From the NCBI RefSeq assembly GCF_039543645.1, contig NZ_BAABKD010000011.1:310001-374000 (forward strand): a stretch of DNA of 64,000 nucleotides, in the 5' to 3' direction. The position numbers were made by a program, and so were the translations under genes. The DNA is from Paenalcaligenes hermetiae. Its GTDB lineage: Bacteria; Pseudomonadota; Gammaproteobacteria; Burkholderiales; Burkholderiaceae_B. Numbering within the stretch: the first letter of the stretch is position 1; every line of letters starts with the position of its first letter. The notes beneath the pieces were generated by a model. The model worked only from the letters and a program-made list of their open reading frames with translations. It ran no database searches and had not been told where the DNA came from. Positions 1 to 7,655 of this stretch are shown here, one piece after another.

Positions 1-5
1 TCATT

Positions 6-434
6 TTAGGGAGCTGGCGTATCAGGACGTGTCACAAAACCCAAGCGTGTTAGTCCCGAGGCTTTGGTTCGACTCATAACCTGTGCTAATAGCTCATAGC
101 GGGTTTCCTGGTCAGCTCGAATCCTTACCTCCGGCTGCGGCGTATCTTGGGCAAAGGGTTGCAACGTCGTCGTTAGGTCTTCTAAGGCAACCTCTTCATT
201 GTCCAAATATAAAAGCCCCTCGGGCGTAATCGCCAAATCCAGGTATTTTTTTTCATTTTCAACAGGTTGTGCGCTGGCCTGTGGCAGCTGTACCGAAATA
301 GAATGCGTCAGCAAGGGGGCGGTGATCAAAAAAATCACTAATAACACCAGCATCACATCAATCAACGGCACCATGTTGATTTCTGCGTTGGTATGACTCT
401 GTGAGCCCCCCCGATCAAAACTTCCAAACGACAT
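6..434 (-). CDS. exbD: ExbD biopolymer transport protein
   Basis: Inner-membrane subunit of the TonB-ExbB-ExbD motor that couples the proton gradient to outer-membrane receptors. The 142-residue protein has a short cytoplasmic tail, one membrane segment at about residues 22-42 (VPLIDVMLVLLVIFLITAPL) and a periplasmic domain, which is the usual ExbD layout and length. Asp26 in that segment sits at the position of the conserved proton-carrying aspartate. It is the last of three same-strand genes, 8 bases after exbB, so it should be cotranscribed with tonB and exbB. The context (Fur box before tonB) favours ExbD over TolR. An ATG overlaps the window edge just past the stop, so another gene may follow. 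Confidence 0.93.
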   Translation of the reverse strand: MSFGSFDRGGSQSHTNAEINMVPLIDVMLVLLVIFLITAPLLTHSISVQLPQASAQPVENEKKYLDLAITPEGLLYLDNEEVALEDLTTTLQPFAQDTPQPEVRIRADQETRYELLAQVMSRTKASGLTRLGFVTRPDTPAP

Positions 435-442
435 AATGGCCT

Positions 443-1294
443 CTATTTTGTATTGGGTTTACCGTTTCCATCCGACACTTGCTGGCCCGTGGTCAAAAAG
501 GTAAATAAGTCATGGGCGAAAGCATCCAGCTGAGCTAAATACACACGGTTGGTACGCACAAAAGCGTTGTAAGCTAATACGGCTGGAATCGCGACGGCCA
601 AGCCAAGTCCGGTCATGATCAATGCCTCGCCCACTGGGCCGGCAATACTATTGAGTGCTACCTCGCTAGACAGACCAATATTAATCAACGCGTGATAAAC
701 CCCCCACACAGTACCAAACAAACCGACAAAGGGCGCCGTCGACCCAACCGAAGCCAACAAGGTTAACCCATTTTCTAAACGTGCGGTTTCCTCATCGATC
801 ACTTTACGCATGATGCGGGTAATAAACGATTCGGTTGAACCTTTTTCCTCTAAGCGCAAAGCTCCATATTTCGCATGATGACTTTGAGCATGAATCGCAT
901 GACTAGCCAAATGAGAAAACGGTTCGTTGGCCCCATGTGTTGCGATTTCATTTTTTACCTGCTCTAAGGAGCTAGCGGCCCAAAACTCACGCAAAAACTT
1001 TTTAGAGCGACGTTTTAAGCGGAAAGAAATAAAGCCTTTTACTAAAATCAAATACCAGCTTGCGATAGACATGATGACTAACACCGCAAAAAGGCTTTTA
1101 CCAACCCAATCACTTTGAGCGATAAAATGTAGCATGCCCCCCTCTTGTGCTTGCGCTTGTGAAAGCGCCATGGGCGCCGAGCTGGTCTCGGTCAGTTGTT
1201 GAGTGGCCTGCTGTAAAGGCTGTTGTAAGTCAGTCGTTGCATCATTGATTTGGGCTAATCCTAACAATAACGCATCAAATAGCTCCTGCATCAT
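443..1294 (-). CDS. exbB: ExbB/TolQ-family proton channel protein
   Basis: Forms the proton channel with ExbD and energises TonB. The 283-residue protein has an N-terminal periplasmic extension rich in Gln and Ala, a first membrane segment near residues 65-85, a cytoplasmic loop with the alternating charged region typical of the MotA/TolQ/ExbB family, and two further membrane segments in the C-terminal third (around GLTLLASVGSTAPFVGLFGT and GEALIMTGLGLAVAIPAVLA). Small and polar residues in these helices are the family signature. The long N-terminal extension fits the ExbB type more than TolQ. It lies between tonB and exbD with gaps of under 10 bases. Confidence 0.93.
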   Translation of the reverse strand: MMQELFDALLLGLAQINDATTDLQQPLQQATQQLTETSSAPMALSQAQAQEGGMLHFIAQSDWVGKSLFAVLVIMSIASWYLILVKGFISFRLKRRSKKFLREFWAASSLEQVKNEIATHGANEPFSHLASHAIHAQSHHAKYGALRLEEKGSTESFITRIMRKVIDEETARLENGLTLLASVGSTAPFVGLFGTVWGVYHALINIGLSSEVALNSIAGPVGEALIMTGLGLAVAIPAVLAYNAFVRTNRVYLAQLDAFAHDLFTFLTTGQQVSDGNGKPNTK

Positions 1295-1303
1295 GCCTGA
1301 GTC

Positions 1304-2170
1304 CTATAAAACAAAATCAAAAGGAATATCTGCCATGGCTTTATACGCAATGCCATTTTCGGTATAGGGTTTAAATTTTACTTTGCGCACCGCGGTTAAA
1401 GCGGCTTGATCCAAACGCTCATGTCCTGATGAGCTTTTTACCCAAACATCCATCACCGTGCCTTGGGGAGAAATCAAAACACGCACGATGACCTTGCCCT
1501 GCTCATTTCGACGCTGCGAAGCACGTGGATAAACAGGCCGTGGCGGCGCCCCCAAGTAATTCACTTGCCCAACCACCCGTGGACGATCTGGGTCAACGGC
1601 TTTAGCCTGCTGCCCACCTACTGCTTTATCCATTTGGCTACGCTCTGGCGCGGTGGCTGGCTGCGCTTTTTCTGCCACAGGGACATTTGGTTTAGGTTGC
1701 GGCTTAGGCGCAGGCTGAGGTTTAGGTTTAGGCTCGGGTTTGGGCTTAGGTTCCGGTTTGGGCTTAGGTTCCGGCTTGGGCTTAGGTTTTTCTACCACTG
1801 GCTCAGGAATAACCGGATCCTCTACGACCGGCTCGGGCTCGGGCTCTGGCTCTGGCTCGGGTTCAGGTTCAAATTCGGGCTCTGGCTCTGGCTCTGGCTC
1901 CGATTCAAATTCAGGCTCAATCTCCTCTTGAGTAGCTTCTTGAATTTGCTCTGCTAGTTGTTCCGCCGCCACATGCTCTTCGAATTCATTTAAATCAAAT
2001 AGACTAACGCCTATTACCTCTTCCTGAGCAGGCTCCCCTACCATTTTTGGTGCGGACTGATGCAACATAAATGCAAACACCCCAGCATGCAGACTAACTG
2101 CTGCCGTTAAGCCAGTGATTTTTAACCAAAGACGAGAGCGTTCCAACGAATGATGAGAGGGGTGTGGCAT
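1304..2170 (-). CDS. tonB: TonB energy-transducing protein
   Basis: Periplasm-spanning protein that transmits ExbB/ExbD energy to TonB-dependent outer-membrane receptors for iron chelates. The 288 residues comprise an N-terminal signal-anchor (about residues 17-36), a long rigid linker made of Glu-Pro repeats (about 90-125) followed by Lys-Pro repeats (about 130-165), and a C-terminal TonB domain with the RPVYP and VKSSSGHERLD motifs. The charge switch from EP to KP repeats is typical of TonB linkers that cross the periplasm. It is the first gene of tonB-exbB-exbD, and a Fur-box-like palindrome lies upstream. The plus strand over the repeats shows long open frames that are only low-complexity shadows. 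Confidence 0.95.
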   Translation of the reverse strand: MPHPSHHSLERSRLWLKITGLTAAVSLHAGVFAFMLHQSAPKMVGEPAQEEVIGVSLFDLNEFEEHVAAEQLAEQIQEATQEEIEPEFESEPEPEPEPEFEPEPEPEPEPEPEPVVEDPVIPEPVVEKPKPKPEPKPKPEPKPKPEPKPKPQPAPKPQPKPNVPVAEKAQPATAPERSQMDKAVGGQQAKAVDPDRPRVVGQVNYLGAPPRPVYPRASQRRNEQGKVIVRVLISPQGTVMDVWVKSSSGHERLDQAALTAVRKVKFKPYTENGIAYKAMADIPFDFVL

Positions 2171-2237
2171 ACCTACGCCTACAAATAGTCATATTTACAG
2201 GCGCACTAAAGCACGCCAACCAAAGCGCCATCTTAGC

Positions 2238-2256
2238 AGTAATGATAATAGTTATC
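2238..2256. promoter_or_regulatory. Fur box upstream of tonB
   Basis: The 19 bases AGTAATGATAATAGTTATC match the classical Fur consensus (GATAATGATAATCATTATC) at 15 of 19 positions, counted by eye. The site lies about 70 bases before the tonB start, between tonB and the end of the ArsA-like gene. Iron-dependent repression of tonB-exbB-exbD is the natural reading. Confidence 0.75.
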
Positions 2257-2274
2257 AATACCATTTAATAAATA

Positions 2275-3276
2275 CTAAGTACTAAGCTGGTCACCAAGAG
2301 CGTGCAATGCATCTAAGCCAACAATTTCCTGATCTTGTAGCGGAAGCTGGCGTAAAGGGTATCCAGCAAACCGCTGCTGAATATCGGCTAAATAGGTTTG
2401 TTGTCGCTGCAAATGAGACTGCCAAAAAGCCTCGCCCAGCGTAGAAGGTAATACCCGATTAATCACTAGCCCTGCCACTTGCACCCCAATATCCGTTAGC
2501 GCCTGTACGGCCCGATCTGTTTCCAGTACAGGCAATCGCTCGGGGGTAAGAACAAAAACAAAAGCGCTTTGTGTAGCATCATGCAAAATACGGCGGGCTC
2601 GATGAAATAAGCGTTGACGCGCTAATAAGGTAGAAGCCAACTCTTGGCTTTTTGAATCTAAACCAGAGTCGGTGTTTTGGTGCGGATCTGAAAGCACGTG
2701 TGCTACATCACGCTGTGGAGTCAAATGAGAAAGCACCTTCGCTAACTGCTCTGAGCGCTGATTGTGTTTTAATAATCCATCCGTCCAAGCGGCGATAATT
2801 TCGGGTAAGCTCAATAAGCGTAAGGTATGTCCTGTGGGCGCTGTATCAAAAATAATCAGATCATATTCGTCTAACCCGGTATCCAATAAGTTTGCCATCC
2901 GCTCCAAGAGCGCTGCCTCCTGCGCTCCGGGCGATAGGCGGGACAAACGTAAATGACGTTGTAATTCATGGATTTGATCAGGCCCTGCAAAACGACGCAT
3001 TTGAGCCAGCACCCGATCCAAATACGCATCGACCTCTTTTTCTGGGTCTAATTCTAAAGCGTAAAGATTAGGAGTCAAATGTACAATGGCCGCCCCAATA
3101 GAGCGACCAAACACATCCGCTAAACTATGAGCCGGATCGGTAGAAACCAGTAAAACCCGCTGTGTCTGCGAGGCGCGTAGTGCTAGTGCCGCCGCCACCG
3201 TTGTTTTACCGACGCCACCTTTACCGCCAATGAGTAAAACCCGCTGTTGAAATAATGATGATATGTTTAATGACAT
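2275..3276 (-). CDS. ArsA/GET3-like ATPase
   Basis: Soluble P-loop ATPase of the ArsA/GET3 (deviant Walker) family, 333 residues from the chosen start. The deviant P-loop GGKGGVGKTT is at residues 17-26 and the switch motif DTAPTGHTLRLL lies near the middle. It has a single ATPase domain, unlike duplicated ArsA pumps. There is no arsenic operon nearby, so arsenite transport is unlikely. The open frame extends 19 codons upstream, but the ATG at 3276 forms an ATGA overlap with the stop of the preceding small gene, so that start is preferred. The partners are the small Cys-Cys protein and CstA. A chaperone or targeting ATPase for one of these is an inference, not shown. Confidence 0.85.
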   Translation of the reverse strand: MSLNISSLFQQRVLLIGGKGGVGKTTVAAALALRASQTQRVLLVSTDPAHSLADVFGRSIGAAIVHLTPNLYALELDPEKEVDAYLDRVLAQMRRFAGPDQIHELQRHLRLSRLSPGAQEAALLERMANLLDTGLDEYDLIIFDTAPTGHTLRLLSLPEIIAAWTDGLLKHNQRSEQLAKVLSHLTPQRDVAHVLSDPHQNTDSGLDSKSQELASTLLARQRLFHRARRILHDATQSAFVFVLTPERLPVLETDRAVQALTDIGVQVAGLVINRVLPSTLGEAFWQSHLQRQQTYLADIQQRFAGYPLRQLPLQDQEIVGLDALHALGDQLST

Positions 3277-3554
3277 CAACAGCACCTGAAGTGATCTAAT
3301 GGCGAACGCTCCATACCCATTCGAAGATGCCAATCATGGAACCGCTGCAATAAAATCGGTTGTAGTTCCAAGGTATACCACGAAGCGGGATTCGGTACGC
3401 CCATCATTTCAGAAAAAACCAATAACATAAATAGGTCGTCCTCCTCGCGTTTTGCCCGCGCAATCGCGGCACGATAAGGAGCATTATAGTATTGCGTACC
3501 CAGTGTATTGGCTTGCTCACACCAATGTTTAAGCCGTGACCAAATCCCGTCCAT
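3276..3554 (-). CDS. Small 'cory-CC-star' type protein ending in Cys-Cys
   Basis: A 92-residue protein whose last two residues before the stop are Cys-Cys (…HFRCC). I recognise the pattern as the family named cory-CC-star after this ending. Its function is unknown to me. The protein is Trp- and Tyr-rich with a charged segment (ARAKREEDD) near residues 33-41 and a more hydrophobic stretch after it, and has no clear signal peptide or membrane span. It starts 9 bases after the cstA stop, and its stop overlaps the ATPase start (ATGA), so all three are probably translated together. The terminal cysteines could bind metal, be lipid-modified or form a disulfide; none of this is shown by sequence. 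Confidence 0.8.
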   Translation of the reverse strand: MDGIWSRLKHWCEQANTLGTQYYNAPYRAAIARAKREEDDLFMLLVFSEMMGVPNPASWYTLELQPILLQRFHDWHLRMGMERSPLDHFRCC

Positions 3555-3563
3555 GATGCTTCC

Positions 3564-5237
3564 TTAATTCGAAGCGATGAGTTTACGCTTTTCTGAGCGC
3601 AGTGCACTCACGCACTCTAATGTCACCAAAATAGCCGCTACCAATACGATCAGATCTAGCCCAAATAAGAACCAGTCTTCTTTAAGATAAAAACCGTGAA
3701 GCTGTATAAGCAGCGCCGCCAAAGTCATCAGCAATAAAAAAGCCAAAGGCACAATAACGTAGGTTGCGGTCACACGCTTACGTACTAGCATGACAGCAAT
3801 AACTAATAAGGTTAAGCCGGCTAACAGCTGGTTGGTTGTACCAAATAATGGCCAAATCAGTAAACCACCAGAACCATCAGCGCCCCCAGCACCAAAAGCC
3901 AGTATCAAGCAGCTCCCAACCGCCAAGAAAGTGGCCGGTAACGGTTTCCCTAACCATTTAATATTGTAGATTTCACCCCACTCTTGGAAAATATAACGCT
4001 GTAGGCGTAGACCTGTATCCATAGTGGTGCCAGCAAACAACGCCGCCATCACAGTAAGCATCGTAGCTGCAATCTCTGCGTTAAACCCTAAACCTGCACT
4101 CAAAATGGTTGCTCCACCATTAACAAATGCACCCACCCCGCCTTTACCGAAAGCATCATAAACGGCTTGCCAGTCTGCCAATGTAGCAAAACCTGCCGTG
4201 GCCGCTACAATCGCCGCCAAAGCAAGAGCGCCCTCGCCCACGGCACCAAAGTAGCCAACCAAACGAGCATCGGATTCTTTGTTGAGCTGTTTAGATGTGG
4301 TGCCCGAGGCCACTAAACCGTGAAAACCAGAAATCGCGCCACACGCAATCGTTACAAATAACAACGGAATCATAGATGGTGTGCCGGCAGGAACCTCGGC
4401 ATTAATTGCCGGAGCGACAACAGTTGGGTTTGCAATAAACACCGCAACATATAACAACCCAAGCCCAACAAATAACTGCAAGCCATTAATGTAATCCCGT
4501 GGTTGCAGGAGCATCCACACCGGCAGCAAAGAGGCAACCGCCGCATAGAAAAACAATAATAAAATCCAGGTGGCGTTAGCGGATAATCCCATCACCTGAT
4601 CAGGCAGGCTCAAAGGAACGGCAGGACCGATGTAGATTAGAGCATATAAAACAGCCACCCCTACAAAAGACACCAAGCCTAGGCTAGCTTTGGCGCGGTA
4701 GATAAGCTGTCCAATAACCAAAGCAACGGCGATGGCCCCCCACACGGGGATAACGGAGCCGGGATTATTAATAAGTAACCCAGCAATCACGACACCAAAC
4801 ACCGCGTTGACCATGAGCAAAACCAGAAAGATCACGATCATAAACACAGAGCGTGCCCGTTTACCCACCACATCACCAGTGAGCGCCCCAACGGATTTGG
4901 CATTATTACGGATACTGGCCCAAATAGCACCAAAGTCGTGCATACCAGCAAAAAACACAGTCCCGAGGGTTACCCATAAAAATGCCGGTAACCATCCCCA
5001 AATAACAGCGATAGCGGGCCCTACAATAGGTGCCGCCCCTGCTACTGAAGTAAAATGATGCCCCCACAACACGTATTTATTGGTCGGCACAAAATCAATA
5101 CCGTCTTCAAATTCGTGGGCAGGTGTTGGACGAGAGTCGTCAAGTTGGAAGATTTTTTCGGCGATAAAACGCGAATAGAAGATATAGCCTAGAGCCATAC
5201 CACCCAGCCCTAGTACAACCAATAGGATGGCACTCAT
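3564..5237 (-). CDS. cstA: CstA-family peptide/pyruvate transporter
   Basis: Polytopic inner-membrane carrier of the carbon-starvation protein A family. Characterised members import peptides or pyruvate. At 557 residues it is clearly shorter than E. coli CstA (about 700), but it keeps the N-terminal CstA block (DFVPTNKYVLWGHHFTSVAG and GPAIAVIWGWLPAFLW) and over a dozen hydrophobic helices. A purine-rich AGGGGG precedes the ATG. The C-terminus is adjacent to the small Cys-Cys protein and the ArsA-like ATPase, suggesting these modulate the carrier. A terminator lies between this gene and the upstream tRNAs, so it should have its own promoter in 5238-5386. Confidence 0.9.
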   Translation of the reverse strand: MSAILLVVLGLGGMALGYIFYSRFIAEKIFQLDDSRPTPAHEFEDGIDFVPTNKYVLWGHHFTSVAGAAPIVGPAIAVIWGWLPAFLWVTLGTVFFAGMHDFGAIWASIRNNAKSVGALTGDVVGKRARSVFMIVIFLVLLMVNAVFGVVIAGLLINNPGSVIPVWGAIAVALVIGQLIYRAKASLGLVSFVGVAVLYALIYIGPAVPLSLPDQVMGLSANATWILLLFFYAAVASLLPVWMLLQPRDYINGLQLFVGLGLLYVAVFIANPTVVAPAINAEVPAGTPSMIPLLFVTIACGAISGFHGLVASGTTSKQLNKESDARLVGYFGAVGEGALALAAIVAATAGFATLADWQAVYDAFGKGGVGAFVNGGATILSAGLGFNAEIAATMLTVMAALFAGTTMDTGLRLQRYIFQEWGEIYNIKWLGKPLPATFLAVGSCLILAFGAGGADGSGGLLIWPLFGTTNQLLAGLTLLVIAVMLVRKRVTATYVIVPLAFLLLMTLAALLIQLHGFYLKEDWFLFGLDLIVLVAAILVTLECVSALRSEKRKLIASN

Positions 5238-5386
5238 GTGTGTCCCCCTTTGTACGTTGTTGAAAGGTGCAGCAGGATGTATTAACGTTAGCTACTTGCT
5301 AATTAACGCTACCTTATCTTTATAACAAAGAGGCTGTTGGGTTGAACCTGTGATTATCCCTAAGATCACACATAAAACCACTAGGC

Positions 5387-5425
5387 AAAAAAAAAGAACT
5401 CAGCGTGATGCTGTCGTTCTTTTTT
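5387..5425 (-). terminator. Intrinsic terminator after the tRNA-Val pair
   Basis: The stem AAAGAAC/GTTCTTT with an inner CAGC/GCTG stem is flanked by A-runs and T-runs on both sides, so it can work in both directions. It sits just downstream of the two minus-strand tRNA-Val genes. Confidence 0.8.
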
Positions 5426-5434
5426 AGACGAAGA

Positions 5435-5510
5435 TGGTGGGTGTTGACGGGATCGAACCGCCGACCTACGCCTTGTAAGGGCGCCGCTCTACCAGCTGAG
5501 CTAAACACCC
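5435..5510 (-). tRNA. tRNA-Val(TAC)
   Basis: This 76-base cloverleaf begins GGGTGTTTAGCTCAG on the minus strand, has anticodon TAC in the loop CTTACAA, the T-arm GGTTCGATCC and an encoded CCA end. It is identical to the second copy at 5578-5653. Confidence 0.97.
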
Positions 5511-5577
5511 ATCTTTAGTCTGAGGTTGTCACAAAATAAAAAAGGACTTGTATTAAGCCCTGATATACAACAAGTGC

Positions 5578-5653
5578 TGGTGGGTGTTGACGGGATCGAA
5601 CCGCCGACCTACGCCTTGTAAGGGCGCCGCTCTACCAGCTGAGCTAAACACCC
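5578..5653 (-). tRNA. tRNA-Val(TAC), second copy
   Basis: This is a second 76-base tRNA-Val with anticodon TAC and encoded CCA, identical to the copy 67 bases downstream. The pair is probably one transcript ending at the terminator near 5387. Confidence 0.97.
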
Positions 5654-5700
5654 ATTTGGTCTTGCTGCATGTCGTTTGCTGCGACAACAAAAATAATTAT

Positions 5701-5752
5701 AGGGCGTATAAAAAATAAATGCAAGCGTTTTTTGCATTTATTTCTACGCCCT
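5701..5752 (-). terminator. Long hairpin terminator after the HU gene
   Basis: A 52-base imperfect palindrome (outer stem AGGGCGTA/TACGCCCT, inner stem around AAATGCA/TGCATTT) starts 8 bases after the HU stop. T-runs lie within the AT-rich stem rather than after it, so it may be a bidirectional terminator or an mRNA-protecting stem. Confidence 0.65.
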
Positions 5753-5760
5753 AACTTACA

Positions 5761-6036
5761 TTAACCGTTTACGGCGTCACGCAAGGCTTTTCCAGGACGG
5801 AACTTGGGCACAATAGCCTCTTTGATTTCAATGGTTTCACCTGTACGAGGGTTACGACCTGTACGCGCCGCACGCTCAGAAACAGCAAACGTACCAAAAC
5901 CAACCAGAGTCACGGATTCTTTTTCTTTGAGTGTGGTGGTAACCGCATCAATAAAAGCGTCTAGCGCACGACCTGCCTCGGCTTTAGATAAGTCAGCTTT
6001 GTTGGAAATGAAGTCGATTAGTTCGGTTTTATTCAT
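5761..6036 (-). CDS. hupB: HU-family DNA-binding protein
   Basis: Small nucleoid protein that bends DNA as a dimer. The 91 residues show the classic HU fold: N-terminal helices (NKTELIDFISNKADLSKAEA), the VGFGTF motif and the beta-arm RTGRNPRTGETIEI whose proline intercalates DNA. Length and sequence are typical of betaproteobacterial HupB. It is monocistronic, with AGGGG about 10 bases before the ATG and a hairpin after the stop. IHF subunits are less likely given the NPRTGE arm and the 91-residue length. Confidence 0.95.
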   Translation of the reverse strand: MNKTELIDFISNKADLSKAEAGRALDAFIDAVTTTLKEKESVTLVGFGTFAVSERAARTGRNPRTGETIEIKEAIVPKFRPGKALRDAVNG

Positions 6037-6284
6037 TTAAGAATTACCCCTGAATAATGAATAACAGCACAAAAAACTGTGCTGTGATGAAAAGAAATGG
6101 AAACGGCGATCAGGTAGCGGTTTCACCCCCAAACGCAACCATGCGGTATTAAGCCTAGATTTGTGAACGCTGTCAAGACAAAACATGCTGAAAGCCGCAT
6201 CAATACAGTGTTTTTAACACTTAACGCGCAGAATGTGAACACCCTTGGGCACAAAAGCGGCTCAACTACAATAAATCTATGCTT

Positions 6285-7526
6285 TTACACCGAAAAAGCG
6301 CTAAGGGCTTGACTGAAATCATGAATCAAATCCTCGGTATCCTCTATCCCTACAGAAACACGCAACAACCCATCCGCAATCCCCATCAGCGCCCGCTGCT
6401 TAGGACCCATTTCGTAATAGATGGTATGAGCCACGGGTAAGACCAAACTTCGGTTGTCGCCCAAATGGGTCGATAAAGCCAAAACACGCAGCCGGTTTAA
6501 AAAAGCAAAAACATCAATATGAGGCTGCAGCTCCACACTTAGCAAAGCCCCATAACGACCAGAAAAATAATCTGTTGCGCGCTTATGCTGCGCATGGCTT
6601 GCCAAACCAGGGTAATGAACCTGCACAACCTGTGGATGCGCGGCTAAAAACCGTGCTAGGCTCAGCGCATTATGACAGGCTTTGGCCATGCGCAAGGATA
6701 AGGTTTCAGCGCCTATCATTAGCCGGTGTGCCGTATCGGACGACATCGCTGCCCCCATGTCGCGCAAGCCTTTTTTCTTAATTTGTGTTAAGCCCCAATT
6801 AGCTCGGTTGCCTTGACGATACGCTTCAAAAATATTCGGGTAATGCTGCCAATCAAATAACCCCGTGTCCGTCACGGTGCCGCCAAGAGCATGCCCATGC
6901 CCGCCAATTGCTTTAGATAGAGAATTAATCGCCAACCCGGCTTTAAATTTTTTGGCAGGCGCTAACCAAGGTGTGCTTAATGTATTGTCAATCACAAACA
7001 ATAAACCTTTTTGTTCACACCATCCCCCTATTTCAGCCAAATCCGCCAACTGAGTGCCAGGATTAGCAATGGTTTCACTAAAAACCATACGTGTGTTTGG
7101 TTGATAAGCGGCTTTTACCTGCTCCACATCGGTGGCATCCACCAAGGTCACCTCGACCCCAAACTGCTGTAAGGTGCCTAAAACACTATTGGTATTTCCA
7201 AAAATATATTTACTGCAAATAAGATGATCGCCTTGGCGCAACAAAGTAAAAAAAACAGCCGTAATGGCGGCCATGCCTGACGCAAAGCTCACGCTCCCCA
7301 CCCCTTGCTCCATTTGGGTGATTTTACGTTCTAAAGCCGCCGTGGTTGGTGTACCTTGGCGCGCATAGCTAAAACCGGGTTTACCTTGAAAAACAGCCGC
7401 TAGCTCATGGGCGTCTTCAAAAGCGTACTCAGACGATGGATGCAAAGGCTGATGCACCGCACCATATTCTGTGCCCGCACGCCGATCCGCATGTAATAAA
7501 GTCGTGGTAAAACCATTTTCACTCAT
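6285..7526 (-). CDS. Cys/Met-metabolism PLP enzyme (cystathionine gamma-synthase family)
   Basis: A PLP-dependent trans-sulfuration enzyme of 413 residues. The PLP lysine lies in SLSKAIGGHGHALGG in the middle of the protein. Other family features are the SYARQGTPTTAALE and SFASGMAAI motifs. The family includes cystathionine gamma-synthase, beta-lyase and O-acyl-homoserine sulfhydrylases, and substrate cannot be decided from sequence. The frame extends to a TTG at 7538, but the ATG at 7526 has GGA 8 bases upstream and the TTG lies inside the T-run of a hairpin, so I use the ATG. The hairpin immediately before the gene suggests attenuation or termination of the upstream rnr-rlmB transcript. Confidence 0.85.
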   Translation of the reverse strand: MSENGFTTTLLHADRRAGTEYGAVHQPLHPSSEYAFEDAHELAAVFQGKPGFSYARQGTPTTAALERKITQMEQGVGSVSFASGMAAITAVFFTLLRQGDHLICSKYIFGNTNSVLGTLQQFGVEVTLVDATDVEQVKAAYQPNTRMVFSETIANPGTQLADLAEIGGWCEQKGLLFVIDNTLSTPWLAPAKKFKAGLAINSLSKAIGGHGHALGGTVTDTGLFDWQHYPNIFEAYRQGNRANWGLTQIKKKGLRDMGAAMSSDTAHRLMIGAETLSLRMAKACHNALSLARFLAAHPQVVQVHYPGLASHAQHKRATDYFSGRYGALLSVELQPHIDVFAFLNRLRVLALSTHLGDNRSLVLPVAHTIYYEMGPKQRALMGIADGLLRVSVGIEDTEDLIHDFSQALSAFSV

Positions 7527-7534
7527 GATGCTAT

Positions 7535-7560
7535 CCAAAAAAGGCCGCGATCAGGCGGCC
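7535..7560 (-). terminator. Terminator-like hairpin abutting the PLP-enzyme start
   Basis: On the minus strand GGCCGC-CTGATC-GCGGCC is followed directly by TTTTTT. It lies about 100 bases after the rlmB stop and only about 15 bases before the next start codon. It could end the rnr-rlmB transcript or act as an attenuator for the PLP enzyme. A second small stem (GCGG/CCGC) lies upstream at 7601-7615. Confidence 0.6.
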
Positions 7561-7655
7561 TAGTTAATGCTAAATTTGATAAACCGATGGATTTATTATG
7601 CGGCGAGAAACCGCGATTCTAAAATTCAGGCTTAGACAAATTGGTTATAAGTTTT

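Noticed and set aside
1463..1957. Long plus-strand frames with Gly-Ser and Arg-Leu repeats
   Set aside because: Antisense of the TonB Glu-Pro/Lys-Pro linker repeats; no independent start signal.
2275..3276. Arsenite efflux ATPase
   Set aside because: Single ATPase domain and no arsB, arsR or arsC nearby; the neighbours are cstA and the Cys-Cys protein.
7561..7655. A SAM-type riboswitch before the Cys/Met enzyme
   Set aside because: I could not match the conserved bases of SAM-I, SAM-II or SAM/SAH classes by eye; only hairpins are supported.
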